From contig CANSAF010000008.1 of the NCBI GenBank assembly GCA_947644645.1, positions 19,412 to 83,411 of the forward strand: a stretch of 64,000 bases of DNA, written 5' to 3'. The translations under genes and the position numbers were made by a program. The notes under the pieces are model-generated. The model was not told where the DNA came from. It saw nothing but the letters and a program-made list of their open reading frames with translations, and made no database searches. This DNA is from an uncultured Sporosarcina sp. (GTDB taxonomy: Bacteria; Bacillota; Bacilli; Bacillales_A; Planococcaceae). This document shows, piece by piece, positions 47,296 through 56,821 of this stretch; positions within the stretch are counted from its first letter, which is position 1; every line of letters starts with the position of its first letter.

Positions 47296-47340
47296 AAAAA
47301 GCATTCTAGAAAGTTCCATACTTTCTAGAATGCTTTTTTC
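47296..47340. terminator. Bidirectional terminator pbuX/tmcAL
   Basis: AAAAAGCATTCTAGAAAGT...ACTTTCTAGAATGCTTTTTT, an almost perfect stem with A/T-runs on each side between convergent genes. Confidence 0.93.
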
Positions 47341-47341
47341 A

Positions 47342-48556
47342 TTAGTCGCGGATAAAAATGGGTGATTGTTTAAAGTCTGCATTGACCATAGAAGGCTTGT
47401 TGATGCCGAGTGCATAGACATTTGTCGCATGAATATCGAGTGTTAAGGATGAATCGGAAAAAGCTGATACTTTACTGACGATGGGCAGTTTAAACTGCTT
47501 TTTATTTTCATTTAAATAACGTCTCCCTGGATTGGTCATGCCAAGTAAACGTAAGTACGAAGGTTCTTGAATAGTTGCCCGCATGTCATATGTGTAGCCA
47601 GTGAAGATATGCGTTAACATACGTTGGATGCGCGTCCATGTGTATCTTTTTGATTTCACCATTTGCATAAAACCATCGAAATCAGCATGTTTTAAAGCGG
47701 CGCGGTATAGTAAGTTTTCAATGCCTTCAGTTATATCTGCAACTTTTGCCAATCGTTCGGGGCCGTCTCGTAAAATCATCATCCGTAAAAAAGGATAAAA
47801 GCTCGTCCAGCTAGCAAAAGGCTGTGAAGTTTGAATGCGTTCTTTTAATATTTCTTCAACTGTTGGGGGAATGAAATTTTCCACTTCTTTTAATTGGTTC
47901 GTCGTGAAAAATGTATTTCGAATACCGGTTGCACTACCAATTTCCCCAGCGGTTAATTGTTCATCATGATAAGCTGAACCGACTCGTTTTATTGTTGTGG
48001 GCTTCATATTGGATTGAATATCATTGGCGGCTTTTATATAATGAAAACCTAAAATATTATTCGGTTGCGTTAAGTCCACGAGCTCATTTGTTGTTTGTTG
48101 CTTGCGAATTGCTTCTGTATAGGCAATATTTAATGCTTTTGGGTAACTGATGCCTTGTGAAACGGCTTCTTGAATTTTTTGTTCGTAATTTCTCTTTTGA
48201 TGTTGTAAAAGCGCCATACTATTTTGGAATGGTTGAATATTTCCGTCTTCACTCCCAAAACAGTATGCATCACAACGAGCAGCGTCTAATAGCGTTATAG
48301 CTCCTTTTGCGAAGTTAGGTGCATGAGAGGTGGAAAAGGCGTATGGAAGCTCAAAAACAAGGTCTACGCCGTTTTTTAAAGCCATTTCAGTTCTTGCCCA
48401 TTTATCGATAAAAGCTGGTTCGCCTCGTTGAAGGAAATTGCCGCTCATCACAGCGATGACAAGATCCGCATTCCCTTTCTCTTTTGCGGCATATGCATGT
48501 AATTTATGGCCATTATGAAAAGGATTATATTCAACAATTATCCCTGTTGCTTTCAA
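47342..48556 (-). CDS. tmcAL: tRNA(Met) cytidine acetate ligase
   Basis: 404 residues. Nucleotidyltransferase-type motif YNPFHNGHKLHA at the N-terminus and MSGNFLQRGEPAFIDKWARTEMAL match YlbM/TmcAL, which activates acetate with ATP to form N4-acetylcytidine at the wobble base of elongator tRNA-Met. TTG start behind AAAGGAGGA. Divergent from ylbN. Confidence 0.93.
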   Translation of the reverse strand: MKATGIIVEYNPFHNGHKLHAYAAKEKGNADLVIAVMSGNFLQRGEPAFIDKWARTEMALKNGVDLVFELPYAFSTSHAPNFAKGAITLLDAARCDAYCFGSEDGNIQPFQNSMALLQHQKRNYEQKIQEAVSQGISYPKALNIAYTEAIRKQQTTNELVDLTQPNNILGFHYIKAANDIQSNMKPTTIKRVGSAYHDEQLTAGEIGSATGIRNTFFTTNQLKEVENFIPPTVEEILKERIQTSQPFASWTSFYPFLRMMILRDGPERLAKVADITEGIENLLYRAALKHADFDGFMQMVKSKRYTWTRIQRMLTHIFTGYTYDMRATIQEPSYLRLLGMTNPGRRYLNENKKQFKLPIVSKVSAFSDSSLTLDIHATNVYALGINKPSMVNADFKQSPIFIRD

Positions 48557-48711
48557 ACTGCTTCCTCCTTTGGTACAATAGATTTATTCTACAGATGCGT
48601 ATATTTTACTGGAAATTATAAATTTGTAAAAGAATCATCTGTAAAATAGAGTATAACAATTACATTTTGGTTATGATAATGGAGAGAAAGATTAAGTGAC
48701 AAGAAAATATC

Positions 48712-48740
48712 TTGACATCTATTTCACATCATTATATAAT
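48712..48740 (+). promoter_or_regulatory. Consensus SigA promoter of ylbN-rpmF
   Basis: TTGACA (48712-48717), a 17-nt spacer and TATAAT (48735-48740), a perfect consensus. It shows that the in-frame extension of ylbN to 48696 is not translated from this transcript. Confidence 0.9.
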
Positions 48741-48767
48741 CAAGAATGTTGTCTTGAGGTGATCGAC

Positions 48768-49298
48768 ATGAAATGGTCTATCCATCAATTGCAGAGATAC
48801 AGGCAAGGAGATATGCCGTTTGACGAAATGGTAAACCTTGAATCCGTTAAAAAACGGAATCCCGAAATTCGGGACATCGAACCTGTTCATGTAACTGGGA
48901 GATGCAAAATCGGTTCATTTAAAATCGATTGTACTTTCAAACTTGAAGGGACGATGACTTTGCCTTGTGCACGGACTTGGGAAGATGTACAATTTCCGTT
49001 TACAATTGAATCGACTGAAACATTCAGTTGGGATGAGGATGATTTTCTAGATGACGATGAAATTCATCGCGTTGAAGGAGATTATATTGAACTGAATCCA
49101 GTTCTAGAGCAGCTAATTCTTTTAGAAATTCCACTTCAAGTCTACAGCGAGCAAGCTGAAGATGTGGAGAAAATCGAAGGAAAAGGTTGGTCATATGCGA
49201 CTGACGAGGCATATGAAGCAGAACTTGAAGAAAGTAAACCGAAAGTAGATCCAAGGCTTGCAAGTTTGGCAGATTTTTTTGAGAAGACAGACGAATAA
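48768..49298 (+). CDS. ylbN: YlbN, DUF177/YceD family protein
   Basis: 176 residues. KWSIHQLQRYRQGDMPFDE and CARTWEDVQFPFTIESTETF, an acidic stretch DEDDFLDDDE and the C-terminal PKVDPRLASLADFFEKTDE fit the DUF177 family, which is co-conserved with rpmF and linked to 23S rRNA/ribosome biogenesis in other bacteria. ATG 48768 follows GAGGTGAT. Co-transcribed with rpmF (27-nt gap). Confidence 0.93.
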   Translation: MKWSIHQLQRYRQGDMPFDEMVNLESVKKRNPEIRDIEPVHVTGRCKIGSFKIDCTFKLEGTMTLPCARTWEDVQFPFTIESTETFSWDEDDFLDDDEIHRVEGDYIELNPVLEQLILLEIPLQVYSEQAEDVEKIEGKGWSYATDEAYEAELEESKPKVDPRLASLADFFEKTDE

Positions 49299-49325
49299 AA
49301 CATTCGTTTTAAGGAGGTGCCCCAG

Positions 49326-49499
49326 ATGGCTGTACCAAAAAGAAGAACATCTAAAACAGTTACTAAACAACGCCGTACTCACAAAAAGTTACAAGTACCG
49401 GGAATGAATACATGTGATAACTGTGGCGAACTAAAGTTAGCACACCGCGTTTGTAAATCATGCGGACACTACAAAGGAAAAGAAGTTGCAGGCGAATAA
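49326..49499 (+). CDS. rpmF: Ribosomal protein bL32
   Basis: 57 residues, [20 protein letters not shown]. Cys30/Cys33 and Cys43/Cys46 make the zinc-binding (C+) form of bL32, which is usual for the primary copy in Bacillales. AAGGAGGTG precedes the ATG. Confidence 0.98.
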   Translation: MAVPKRRTSKTVTKQRRTHKKLQVPGMNTCDNCGELKLAHRVCKSCGHYKGKEVAGE

Positions 49500-49553
49500 T
49501 TAAGATTCGACTAAAACTTTAAAAGGCAATTCAATATTGAAGCAACCTTTTAA

Positions 49554-49596
49554 AAGATTACGAAGAGACCATGGCTCTTCGTAGTCTTTTTTTTAT
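49554..49596 (+). terminator. Terminator of ylbN-rpmF
   Basis: GATTACGAAGAG...CTCTTCGTAGTC perfect stem, then eight T residues. Confidence 0.93.
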
Positions 49597-49681
49597 TATG
49601 TTAAAAACTTCCCTTTCCTTCTGAGTTATCTGAATGTTAAGATGGCATATAAAGTAAATATTTTAACGGGGGACGAGATGT

Positions 49682-50443
49682 ATGGACGTATTTGAAATTA
49701 CAAAGGAAAATGGATTGGCGATTTTTAAAATTTGTCGACCAGAAAGAAAAAATGCGATTAGTACAGAAGTTGCTGACGGTTTAGAAATATTTTTAAATGA
49801 TGTTGAACGAGATGATCAGCTATCATATGTCGTTATTACAGGCAGTGAAGGTGCATTTTGTTCTGGGGGCGATTTAGCGGAATACCATTCATTACGCACA
49901 GCGGAGGATGCTTATCCGATGTTAAGTCGAATGGCTAAATTATTATATCGTTTGGCAATGCTGCCAATTCCTTCAATTGCGCTTGTCAATGGGACAGCTG
50001 TTGGGGGTGGTTGTGAAATTGCGACAGCTTGTGATTATCGATTGATGTCAAAGGAAGCGAAAGCTGGATTTATTCAAGGAACACTTGCGATTACGACGGG
50101 GTGGGGCGGTGCAACTTTGCTATATGAAAAGTTGCGGCAGCATGATGTACTTTTGCAATTATTGTCAGAAGCGAAAGTGCAAACTGCAAATGATCTGTTA
50201 CAACTTGGTTGGGCGACGGAGTTATATGAAGGGGATGAAATGGAAAGTTTAATGAAATTTTTACAACGTATGAAGACAATTCATCCATCTGTTCATCATG
50301 CATATAAAAAGATTGCGATTCGAAAATGGGAAGCTAATTCGCTTTATGACAGGATGTTGTCGGAAGTTGAAATGTGTTCGCAACTATGGGCGGGAGAGGC
50401 GCATCATGCGGCTGTGGATCATTTTTTAAATAAAAATAAATGA
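49682..50443 (+). CDS. Enoyl-CoA hydratase/isomerase family protein
   Basis: 253 residues of the crotonase fold. Oxyanion-hole segments GAFCSGGDL (58-65) and GTAVGGGCEIATACDYRL are present. The first catalytic Glu (E112 in GGCE) is kept, but the second, in the usual PE pair, is replaced by Gly-Thr (133-134), so simple hydratase activity is doubtful; an isomerase, decarboxylase or thioesterase-like role is possible. It precedes an acyl-CoA carboxylase operon, recalling YngF next to YngE/YngH in B. subtilis. Confidence 0.82.
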   Translation: MDVFEITKENGLAIFKICRPERKNAISTEVADGLEIFLNDVERDDQLSYVVITGSEGAFCSGGDLAEYHSLRTAEDAYPMLSRMAKLLYRLAMLPIPSIALVNGTAVGGGCEIATACDYRLMSKEAKAGFIQGTLAITTGWGGATLLYEKLRQHDVLLQLLSEAKVQTANDLLQLGWATELYEGDEMESLMKFLQRMKTIHPSVHHAYKKIAIRKWEANSLYDRMLSEVEMCSQLWAGEAHHAAVDHFLNKNK

Positions 50444-50494
50444 TGATTTTTTAACGGATTGAACGATTGAAAAGTGTCTTTTTTCAGACAAAGG

Positions 50495-50522
50495 TTGAAA
50501 AACTTTTTGATTATCGTATAAA
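50495..50522 (+). promoter_or_regulatory. Possible promoter of the acyl-CoA carboxylase operon
   Basis: TTGAAA (50495-50500), a 16-nt spacer and TATAAA (50517-50522), 50 nt before the biotin carboxylase start. No terminator is seen after the upstream gene, so read-through is also possible. Confidence 0.5.
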
Positions 50523-50572
50523 ATAGAATATGGGAGGGAGAAATTATAATCGTTCACAAGGAGGGGAATAGA

Positions 50573-51931
50573 TTGATTAAAAAAGTACTCATTGCAAATC
50601 GTGGGGAAATTGCAAGTCGAGTCATTCGTACATGTAAACGTTTAGGCATTGAAACTGTTGCGGTGTATTCCGAAGCAGATGCAGAGATGCCATTTGTGAA
50701 AGCGGCAGACCAGGCATTTTTAATTGGACCGTCGCCTATTCAACAATCGTATTTAAAAGGGGAAGAAATTATTGCGTTGGCATTACGTGAAGAAGTCGAT
50801 GCCATTCATCCAGGGTATGGTATTTTATCGGAAAACGGTGAATTTGTTGAGCGTGTTGAAGCTGCAGGTATAATCTTTATTGGTCCGGATGCAGAAACTA
50901 TCCAGAAAATGGGTGATAAAATTGTGTCCCGCCAAACGATGCAACAAGCTTCTGTTCCAGTTGTTCCAGGAACAGACGAAGGCGTTCAGTCGCTAGAGGA
51001 AGCGAAGCAGATTGCCAAAGAAATTGGTTATCCAGTGATGTTAAAGGCTAGTGCGGGCGGTGGGGGTGTCGGCATGATTCGTTGTGAAGATGAACAAGCG
51101 CTCAGTCAACAATTTGAATCTGTCAAAAACCGTGCGAAAATGTATTTTGGTAGTGATGCTGTTTTTTTAGAAAAATTTATTACAAATGCAAGGCATATTG
51201 AAGTACAAGTTTTCGGAGATGCTTTTGGCAATATTGTGCATTTATTTGAACGAAATTGTTCCGTTCAAAGAAGGAATCAGAAGGTAATTGAAGAAGCGCC
51301 ATCTCCGAATCTATCGAAAGAAGCTAAAGAAAAACTATATGCCGCAGCTGTCAATGCAGCGAAAGCGGTCAATTATAAAAATGCGGGAACGGTAGAATTT
51401 ATCGTTGATGAACAAGAGCAAGTGTATTTTTTAGAAATGAATACCAGACTCCAAGTCGAGCATCCCATTACTGAAGAAGTGACTGGATTTGACTTGGTTG
51501 AATGGCAGCTTGAAGTCGCAAATGGCAATGAATTACCTGTGAAAAATCAATCAGAAATTCAGTTGAAAGGGCATGCCATTGAGTTTCGTCTTTATGCAGA
51601 AGACCCAAAGACGTTTATGCCTTCACCAGGGGAAATTAAAGTATTAAACTTCGGTGAACAAGATGAAATTCGGATTGACGCTGGCTATGATGAACAAAGT
51701 AAAGTAACACCTTTTTATGATCCGCTCATTGCTAAAATCATTATTTATGCAAATACGCGTGAAGAAGCAATTGAAAAAGCTAAAAATTACTTAGCAACAG
51801 TGGAAATAGAAGGTTTAAAGACGAATCATCCTTTATTTACTGAAATTTTAAATGAAGAAGCTTTTATAAAAGGGGATTACACAACGTCTATTATTGAAAA
51901 TTGGTTGGAAAAATTAGAGGGGGCAAAATAA
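50573..51931 (+). CDS. Acyl-CoA carboxylase, biotin carboxylase subunit (YngH/AccC-like)
   Basis: 452 residues: IKKVLIANRGEIASRVIRTC, ATP-grasp glycine loop KASAGGGGVGM, EKFITNARHIEVQVFGD and the EMNTRLQVEHPITEEVTG active-site segment. It carboxylates biotin using ATP and bicarbonate. TTG start with GGAGGGG upstream. Directly followed by a biotin carrier gene and a carboxyltransferase, so it serves this acyl-CoA carboxylase rather than the housekeeping acetyl-CoA enzyme (inference). Confidence 0.9.
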   Translation: MIKKVLIANRGEIASRVIRTCKRLGIETVAVYSEADAEMPFVKAADQAFLIGPSPIQQSYLKGEEIIALALREEVDAIHPGYGILSENGEFVERVEAAGIIFIGPDAETIQKMGDKIVSRQTMQQASVPVVPGTDEGVQSLEEAKQIAKEIGYPVMLKASAGGGGVGMIRCEDEQALSQQFESVKNRAKMYFGSDAVFLEKFITNARHIEVQVFGDAFGNIVHLFERNCSVQRRNQKVIEEAPSPNLSKEAKEKLYAAAVNAAKAVNYKNAGTVEFIVDEQEQVYFLEMNTRLQVEHPITEEVTGFDLVEWQLEVANGNELPVKNQSEIQLKGHAIEFRLYAEDPKTFMPSPGEIKVLNFGEQDEIRIDAGYDEQSKVTPFYDPLIAKIIIYANTREEAIEKAKNYLATVEIEGLKTNHPLFTEILNEEAFIKGDYTTSIIENWLEKLEGAK

Positions 51932-51932
51932 A

Positions 51933-52145
51933 TTGACAAAATTAACATCGACAATGGCTGGTTCAGTTTTCAAAGTGAATGTGAATGTAGGTGACCAAGT
52001 AGAAAGTGGTCAAGTTGTCTTAATTCTTGAATCAATGAAAATGGAAATTCCAATTGAAGCAGAAGCGAGCGGAACAGTTGCTGAAATTAATGCAAATGAA
52101 GGGGACTTTGTGAACGAAGGGGATGTTCTTGTTACGTTGAAATAA
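51933..52145 (+). CDS. Biotin carrier / biotin-lipoyl attachment protein (YngHB-like)
   Basis: 70 residues: a single biotinyl domain with ESMKMEI and biotin Lys36. The length and sequence resemble B. subtilis YngHB (BLAP). It shuttles carboxybiotin between the flanking biotin carboxylase and carboxyltransferase. TTG start 1 nt after the preceding stop, with GAGGGGG inside the upstream gene. Confidence 0.92.
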   Translation: MTKLTSTMAGSVFKVNVNVGDQVESGQVVLILESMKMEIPIEAEASGTVAEINANEGDFVNEGDVLVTLK

Positions 52146-52178
52146 AGCGCTTTCAAAAAGTGAGTAGGAGGGAATGGA

Positions 52179-53720
52179 ATGACGAAAGTTACGACGAGTC
52201 AAGAGGGGCTTGAAGAAAAGTTAAAGGATATTTTTGCTGGGGGAGCGCCAAAATATCATGAAAAGTTAAAAACGCAAAATAAATTATTTGTGCGAGATCG
52301 TTTGGCATTATTATTTGATGACGGAGAATACACGGAAGATGGACGTTTTGCGAATTATGAAGCTGGAGATTTACCGGCAGATGGTGTCGTCACTGCGATG
52401 GGGAAAGTAAACGGCCAAACAGTTTGTGTGATGGCAAATGATTCAACGGTTAAGGCGGGATCATGGGGCGCGAAAACAGTGGAAAAAATCATTCGCATTC
52501 AAGAAACGGCTGAGAAAAATCGTGTGCCGATGTTGTATTTAGTCGATTCAGCGGGGGCGCGGATTACCGATCAATTGGCAATGTTTCCGAATCGCCGCGG
52601 GGCAGGTAAAATCTTTCACAACCAAGTGAGATTATCAGGATTTATTCCGCAAATTTGTTTATTATTCGGTCCTTCAGCGGCTGGAGGTGCTTATATTCCA
52701 GCATTTTGCGATCTTGTAATTATGGTGGATGGCAATGCTTCGATGTATCTTGGTTCGCCGCGAATGGCTGAAAAAGTCATCGGTGAAAAAGTATCGCTGG
52801 AAGAAATGGGCGGCGCAAAGATGCATTGTTCGGTGAGCGGTTGTGGTGATGTTCTTGTCGCTAATGAAGAAGAAGCGATTGCTGAAGCGCGTCGTTATTT
52901 AACCTATTTCCCAGCGAATTATACAGAAAAGCCAGATTTACAGGCATCTGTCAATGCAAAAGCTGGACGAGCATTAGAAGAAATTATTCCGAAAAACCAA
53001 AATGCACCATTTGATATGTATGAAGCGATTGATACATTGATCGATGAAAATAGTTTTTATGAAATTAAAAAATTATTCGCTGCTGAACTCATTACAGGAC
53101 TAGCCAGAATTGATGGGCAAGTCGTCGGAATTATTGCCAACCAGCCGAAAGTAAAAGGTGGCGTCTTGTTTGTCGATTCATCGGATAAAGCGACGAAGTT
53201 TATCAATTTATGTGATGCGTTTTCGATTCCGCTCATATTCCTAGCCGATGTGCCTGGGTTTATGATTGGGACAAGTGTTGAACGTGCAGGGATTATTCGA
53301 CATGGTGCAAAGCTCATTATGGCGATGAGCTCGGCAACTGTACCGAAAATTTCTGTTATTGTTCGTAAAGCATACGGAGCAGGCTTGTATGCAATGGCGG
53401 GACCTGCGTTTGAACCGGATGTTTGTATCGCGTTACCGACTGCGCAAATTGCTGTAATGGGTCCGGATGCTGCGGTTAATGCAGTTTATTCGAATCATAT
53501 TGAAGCCATTGAAGATCCAAAAGAAAAATTAGCTTTCGTTCAAGCAAAACATAAAGAGTATACCGAAGAGATTGATATTTATAAACTAGCTTCTGAGCTC
53601 ATTATTGACGATATTGTTGAGCCGAATCAGTTAAGGGAAGTACTTGCGGAACGTCTTCAATTTTTTAGCACAAAGGATTTACCGTTACCACCGCGTAAAC
53701 ATCCGGTTTATCCTGTATAA
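52179..53720 (+). CDS. Acyl-CoA carboxylase, carboxyltransferase subunit (YngE-like)
   Basis: 513 residues, fused N- and C-terminal carboxyltransferase halves: LYLVDSAGARITDQ, GPSAAGGAYIPAFCD and GSPRMAEKVIGEKVSLEEMGGA, then FLADVPGFMIGTSVERAGIIRHGAK and AYGAGLYAMAGPAFEP. It fits propionyl-/methylcrotonoyl-CoA carboxylase beta type; the acyl substrate cannot be told from sequence. GTAGGAGGG precedes the ATG. Ends the operon. Confidence 0.92.
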   Translation: MTKVTTSQEGLEEKLKDIFAGGAPKYHEKLKTQNKLFVRDRLALLFDDGEYTEDGRFANYEAGDLPADGVVTAMGKVNGQTVCVMANDSTVKAGSWGAKTVEKIIRIQETAEKNRVPMLYLVDSAGARITDQLAMFPNRRGAGKIFHNQVRLSGFIPQICLLFGPSAAGGAYIPAFCDLVIMVDGNASMYLGSPRMAEKVIGEKVSLEEMGGAKMHCSVSGCGDVLVANEEEAIAEARRYLTYFPANYTEKPDLQASVNAKAGRALEEIIPKNQNAPFDMYEAIDTLIDENSFYEIKKLFAAELITGLARIDGQVVGIIANQPKVKGGVLFVDSSDKATKFINLCDAFSIPLIFLADVPGFMIGTSVERAGIIRHGAKLIMAMSSATVPKISVIVRKAYGAGLYAMAGPAFEPDVCIALPTAQIAVMGPDAAVNAVYSNHIEAIEDPKEKLAFVQAKHKEYTEEIDIYKLASELIIDDIVEPNQLREVLAERLQFFSTKDLPLPPRKHPVYPV

Positions 53721-53731
53721 TTTTGACGTAA

Positions 53732-53782
53732 AGGGGATTTAGAAAGCCTTTGGATAGGCTTTCTAGAAGCCCCTATTTTCTT
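53732..53782 (+). terminator. Terminator of the acyl-CoA carboxylase operon
   Basis: AGGGGATTTAGAAAGCC...GGCTTTCTAGAAGCCCCT stem, then ATTTTC. Confidence 0.85.
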
Positions 53783-53801
53783 GTTTAAGGGGATGGTTTA
53801 G

Positions 53802-54695
53802 ATGAAAGTAGGGATTATTGGTGCAGGCGCTATCGGTATGTTAATGGGTTCTTATTTAGCTGAGGCGGGGTTAAATGTGACGATGCTCACTCGTAGTCAT
53901 GCCCAGTGTCAAAGTTTGTTAGAGAAAGGAATTTGTCGAATTGATGAAAGAGGTCGAAAAACGATTCAATCTATTCATGCGACGACTCATTATCAAGCGC
54001 TGCAATCGATGAATTTACTTATTATTGCCGTTAAATATAAAGATATCTCTGCTGTGTTGCAGAACATTAAAGCAGAAAAAATGGATATCCCGTTATTATT
54101 TATTCAAAATGGACTTGCACATTTAGAGGATTTGAAGGAAAATGAGTTTTCGCATATGGCATTTGCGACTGTTGAACATGGCGCGATGAAAAAGAATGAT
54201 TATACAGTCATGCATAATGGCGTGGGACGCATTGTCATTGGAGAACGATTTGGTCATCCCCATCATTTCGATTTACTGGAATCTGCGAATGGTCCGGCCT
54301 TTCCAGTGATTCGACATCATGATGCAGCGTATATTTTACTTAGAAAAGCATTGATCAATTGCTTAATTAATCCGTTAACGACGATATTAAAAGTGCCAAA
54401 TGGTCAATTGATTGAAAGTGAGCATGCATTGGAATTATTGACAGACCTTTATGATGAACTGCTGGACGCATTTCCGGAAATGGCGCAAGACTTGCCGTTT
54501 TCTGCGGTTGTGGAAATTTGTGAACGAACGGCGCGCAATCATTCTTCGATGTTAGCAGATTATGAGGCGGGGCGTCCGATGGAAATCCAGACGATTGTGT
54601 CGGCGGTCATTCAAAAAGCAAAGTGGAATGGAAAGAACTTGCCGCTTTTAGCAACATATGAAAAGATTTTACTCGTTTTAGATAGGAAGGCTTAA
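53802..54695 (+). CDS. panE: 2-dehydropantoate 2-reductase
   Basis: 297 residues. N-terminal NADPH-binding GAGAIGMLMGSYLAEAG, VKYKDI, FIQNGLAHLE (catalytic-site NG region) and the C-terminal domain with Lys in LLRKALINCLINPLT match ketopantoate reductase (YlbQ). It makes pantoate for CoA synthesis, complementing coaD upstream. GGGGATGG region before ATG. Followed 5 nt later by the DUF3397 gene. Confidence 0.93.
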   Translation: MKVGIIGAGAIGMLMGSYLAEAGLNVTMLTRSHAQCQSLLEKGICRIDERGRKTIQSIHATTHYQALQSMNLLIIAVKYKDISAVLQNIKAEKMDIPLLFIQNGLAHLEDLKENEFSHMAFATVEHGAMKKNDYTVMHNGVGRIVIGERFGHPHHFDLLESANGPAFPVIRHHDAAYILLRKALINCLINPLTTILKVPNGQLIESEHALELLTDLYDELLDAFPEMAQDLPFSAVVEICERTARNHSSMLADYEAGRPMEIQTIVSAVIQKAKWNGKNLPLLATYEKILLVLDRKA

Positions 54696-54700
54696 AGAAA

Positions 54701-55087
54701 ATGATTGGTTTATTTTTATCTATTTTAGTTGGAAGTATCGCGATATTTCCTTTTGTCGTGAGTCTGATTTTAGTCGTATTTCATCGCTCTGTAGGTAGAA
54801 AAATGACGATGAAAAAAATAGCGGATATTACGACGGCATTTTTATTTTTATCGGTTTATATGATTGCGCATTCTCTTTTTGTTGATGGGGTGGGCTATGT
54901 GTTGTCGATTGTATCGATTGTCATTGTCCTCGTATTTGCTATTTTGGAGCGTAGACGTGTAAAAGATTTTCATATTATTCATCTTTTGCGTAAAGTTTGG
55001 CGTTTGTTTTTCATATTATTAATGATTGCTTATTTTTCATTAATCATCATTGGACTCGTCTTAACGATTTATACGCAGCTGGCTTAA
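54701..55087 (+). CDS. DUF3397 membrane protein
   Basis: 128 residues with four membrane segments (LFLSILVGSIAIFPFVVSLI; ITTAFLFLSVYMIAHSLF; GYVLSIVSIVIVLVFAIL; VWRLFFILLMIAYFSLIII in outline). It fits the small DUF3397 family found before bshC/mraZ in Bacillales. Function unknown. Likely co-transcribed with panE. Confidence 0.8.
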   Translation: MIGLFLSILVGSIAIFPFVVSLILVVFHRSVGRKMTMKKIADITTAFLFLSVYMIAHSLFVDGVGYVLSIVSIVIVLVFAILERRRVKDFHIIHLLRKVWRLFFILLMIAYFSLIIIGLVLTIYTQLA

Positions 55088-55192
55088 TCAAATTTACACG
55101 TCATTTAATTTGTGAAAAGCAAATTTTTTTCAGGTTGGCGTTTTGAATGATATACTTTCATAAGTGAGATTGTTGTGGAGGAGTTTGAAAAA

Positions 55193-56812
55193 ATGATAGT
55201 AAAGAAAATGGAAGTACCTGTACAAAATAGAATAGCAACCGCTTATAAAGAGAATGAAGCATTTTTACATAAATATTTTGATTATCCGAATGAGCAAAAT
55301 GCTTACGCGGAAAGATTGAAAGAACTGGCAACGAGAAATTTTAAGCGTGAAGAATTGATAAATGCTATTCGCTCATTTATGACCCCGTTTGGGATTTCAG
55401 CGAAAAGTGAAAAGCATCTTCAAGAACTTCAACAAGAGCAAGCCGTGACTGTTGTAGGTGGACAGCAAGCTGGGATTTTAACGGGGCCGCTTTATTCAGT
55501 TCATAAAGCGATTACAGTTATTCTGAAAGCGAAAGAACAACGTGAAAAATTGGGTACACCTGTCATTCCGGTGTTTTGGATTGCGGGTGAAGATCATGAT
55601 TTGAATGAAATCAATCATGTTTATACAGAATCGAATGGTCAAATGGTAAAAACGCAAATTCAAGATCAATTCGTTTTAAAACTAATGGCATCTGATGCGA
55701 AATTTGATCAAGAGCAAATGACAAGCTTCATTCGAAATATCTTTGGGCAAATGGGCGAAACGGCTTACACTGAAAAATTACTGGCTGAAGTTTTAGAAGC
55801 TGTTCAAATGGAATGTACATTTACTGGCTTCTTTACGCGTCTGATGAACGGCTTATTTCAAGAAGAAGGCTTGCTCTTCATCGATGCTGCGTTTGAGCCG
55901 CTGCGGAAATTGGAAAGTGAGTATTTTTGTCAATTTATTGAAGCATCAGCACCAATTGCAGAAGTGGTCGCTCGCAAAGAACAGCAATTAAAAAACGATG
56001 GCTTTGGTCAACCAATTATGGCGGAAGAAGATGCGGCGCATTTATTTTATGTGCATGAAACAGGGCGTTTATTATTAACGCGTAAAGACGAGCGATTTGT
56101 AAACGAGAGCGCGGGGCTTTCATTTACGAAGCAAGAACTACTTGAAATCGCAAGAAGTGAACCGAGTAGACTGAGTAATAATGTGGTGACGAGACCGATT
56201 ATGCAAGATTTTGTTTTACCAGTGCTCGCTTTTGTAGGGGGAGCTGGAGAGTTAGCTTATTGGGCGATTTTAAAAGAAGCCTTTCAACATTTCGCTATTA
56301 AAATGCCGATTTTTGTTCCGAGAATGTCCTTGACATTGGTATCTAGAAAAACAGAAAAAAGATTACGTGAAACAAGCTTATCTGTTCAAGATGTGATGAC
56401 AGGTCAGGCTGAGGAAGAGAAAGCACTTTTGGTCGAAGCGCTTCGCAATGATCAGTTTATGGACCAAGTGAGTATGTTACAAGAAAAGTTAACGGCTGAT
56501 TATACAGAACTGAAAAAATGGTTTAAAGAAGATGATGTGATGATGCAGCAATTATTAATGCAAAATTTATCTTACCAGAAAAAGCAGTTTGATTATTTGA
56601 AAGAGAAATATGAAGATGCGATTTACGTGAAGCATGATGTGGCGCTTGGAAAGTTCGACCAGTTAGCAGTTGCGTTATATCCGGAAGGGCAGTTGCAAGA
56701 ACGTGTGCATCATCCATATATATATTTAAATGAATATGGTCCTGCGATGATTCAAGATTTATTGGCGCTTGAGTACGACGAAGACGGCGCACATTACCTC
56801 GTTTATTTATAA
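55193..56812 (+). CDS. bshC: Putative cysteine ligase BshC (bacillithiol synthesis)
   Basis: 539 residues. VTVVGGQQAGILTGPLYSVHKAI and VIPVFWIAGEDHDLNEINHV are the BshC hallmarks; a long C-terminal coiled coil follows. BshC completes bacillithiol by adding cysteine to GlcN-malate. ATG 55193 is chosen because GGAGGAG ends 8 nt upstream; GTG 55175 would include that site. Immediately upstream of mraZ, as B. subtilis yllA. Confidence 0.94.
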   Translation: MIVKKMEVPVQNRIATAYKENEAFLHKYFDYPNEQNAYAERLKELATRNFKREELINAIRSFMTPFGISAKSEKHLQELQQEQAVTVVGGQQAGILTGPLYSVHKAITVILKAKEQREKLGTPVIPVFWIAGEDHDLNEINHVYTESNGQMVKTQIQDQFVLKLMASDAKFDQEQMTSFIRNIFGQMGETAYTEKLLAEVLEAVQMECTFTGFFTRLMNGLFQEEGLLFIDAAFEPLRKLESEYFCQFIEASAPIAEVVARKEQQLKNDGFGQPIMAEEDAAHLFYVHETGRLLLTRKDERFVNESAGLSFTKQELLEIARSEPSRLSNNVVTRPIMQDFVLPVLAFVGGAGELAYWAILKEAFQHFAIKMPIFVPRMSLTLVSRKTEKRLRETSLSVQDVMTGQAEEEKALLVEALRNDQFMDQVSMLQEKLTADYTELKKWFKEDDVMMQQLLMQNLSYQKKQFDYLKEKYEDAIYVKHDVALGKFDQLAVALYPEGQLQERVHHPYIYLNEYGPAMIQDLLALEYDEDGAHYLVYL

Positions 56813-56821
56813 GTTCAAAAA

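Noticed and set aside
52142-52160. cre-like AAAGCGCTTTCA between the biotin carrier and carboxyltransferase genes
   Set aside because: Only the right half fits the CcpA consensus well and it lies inside an operon; chance match is likely.
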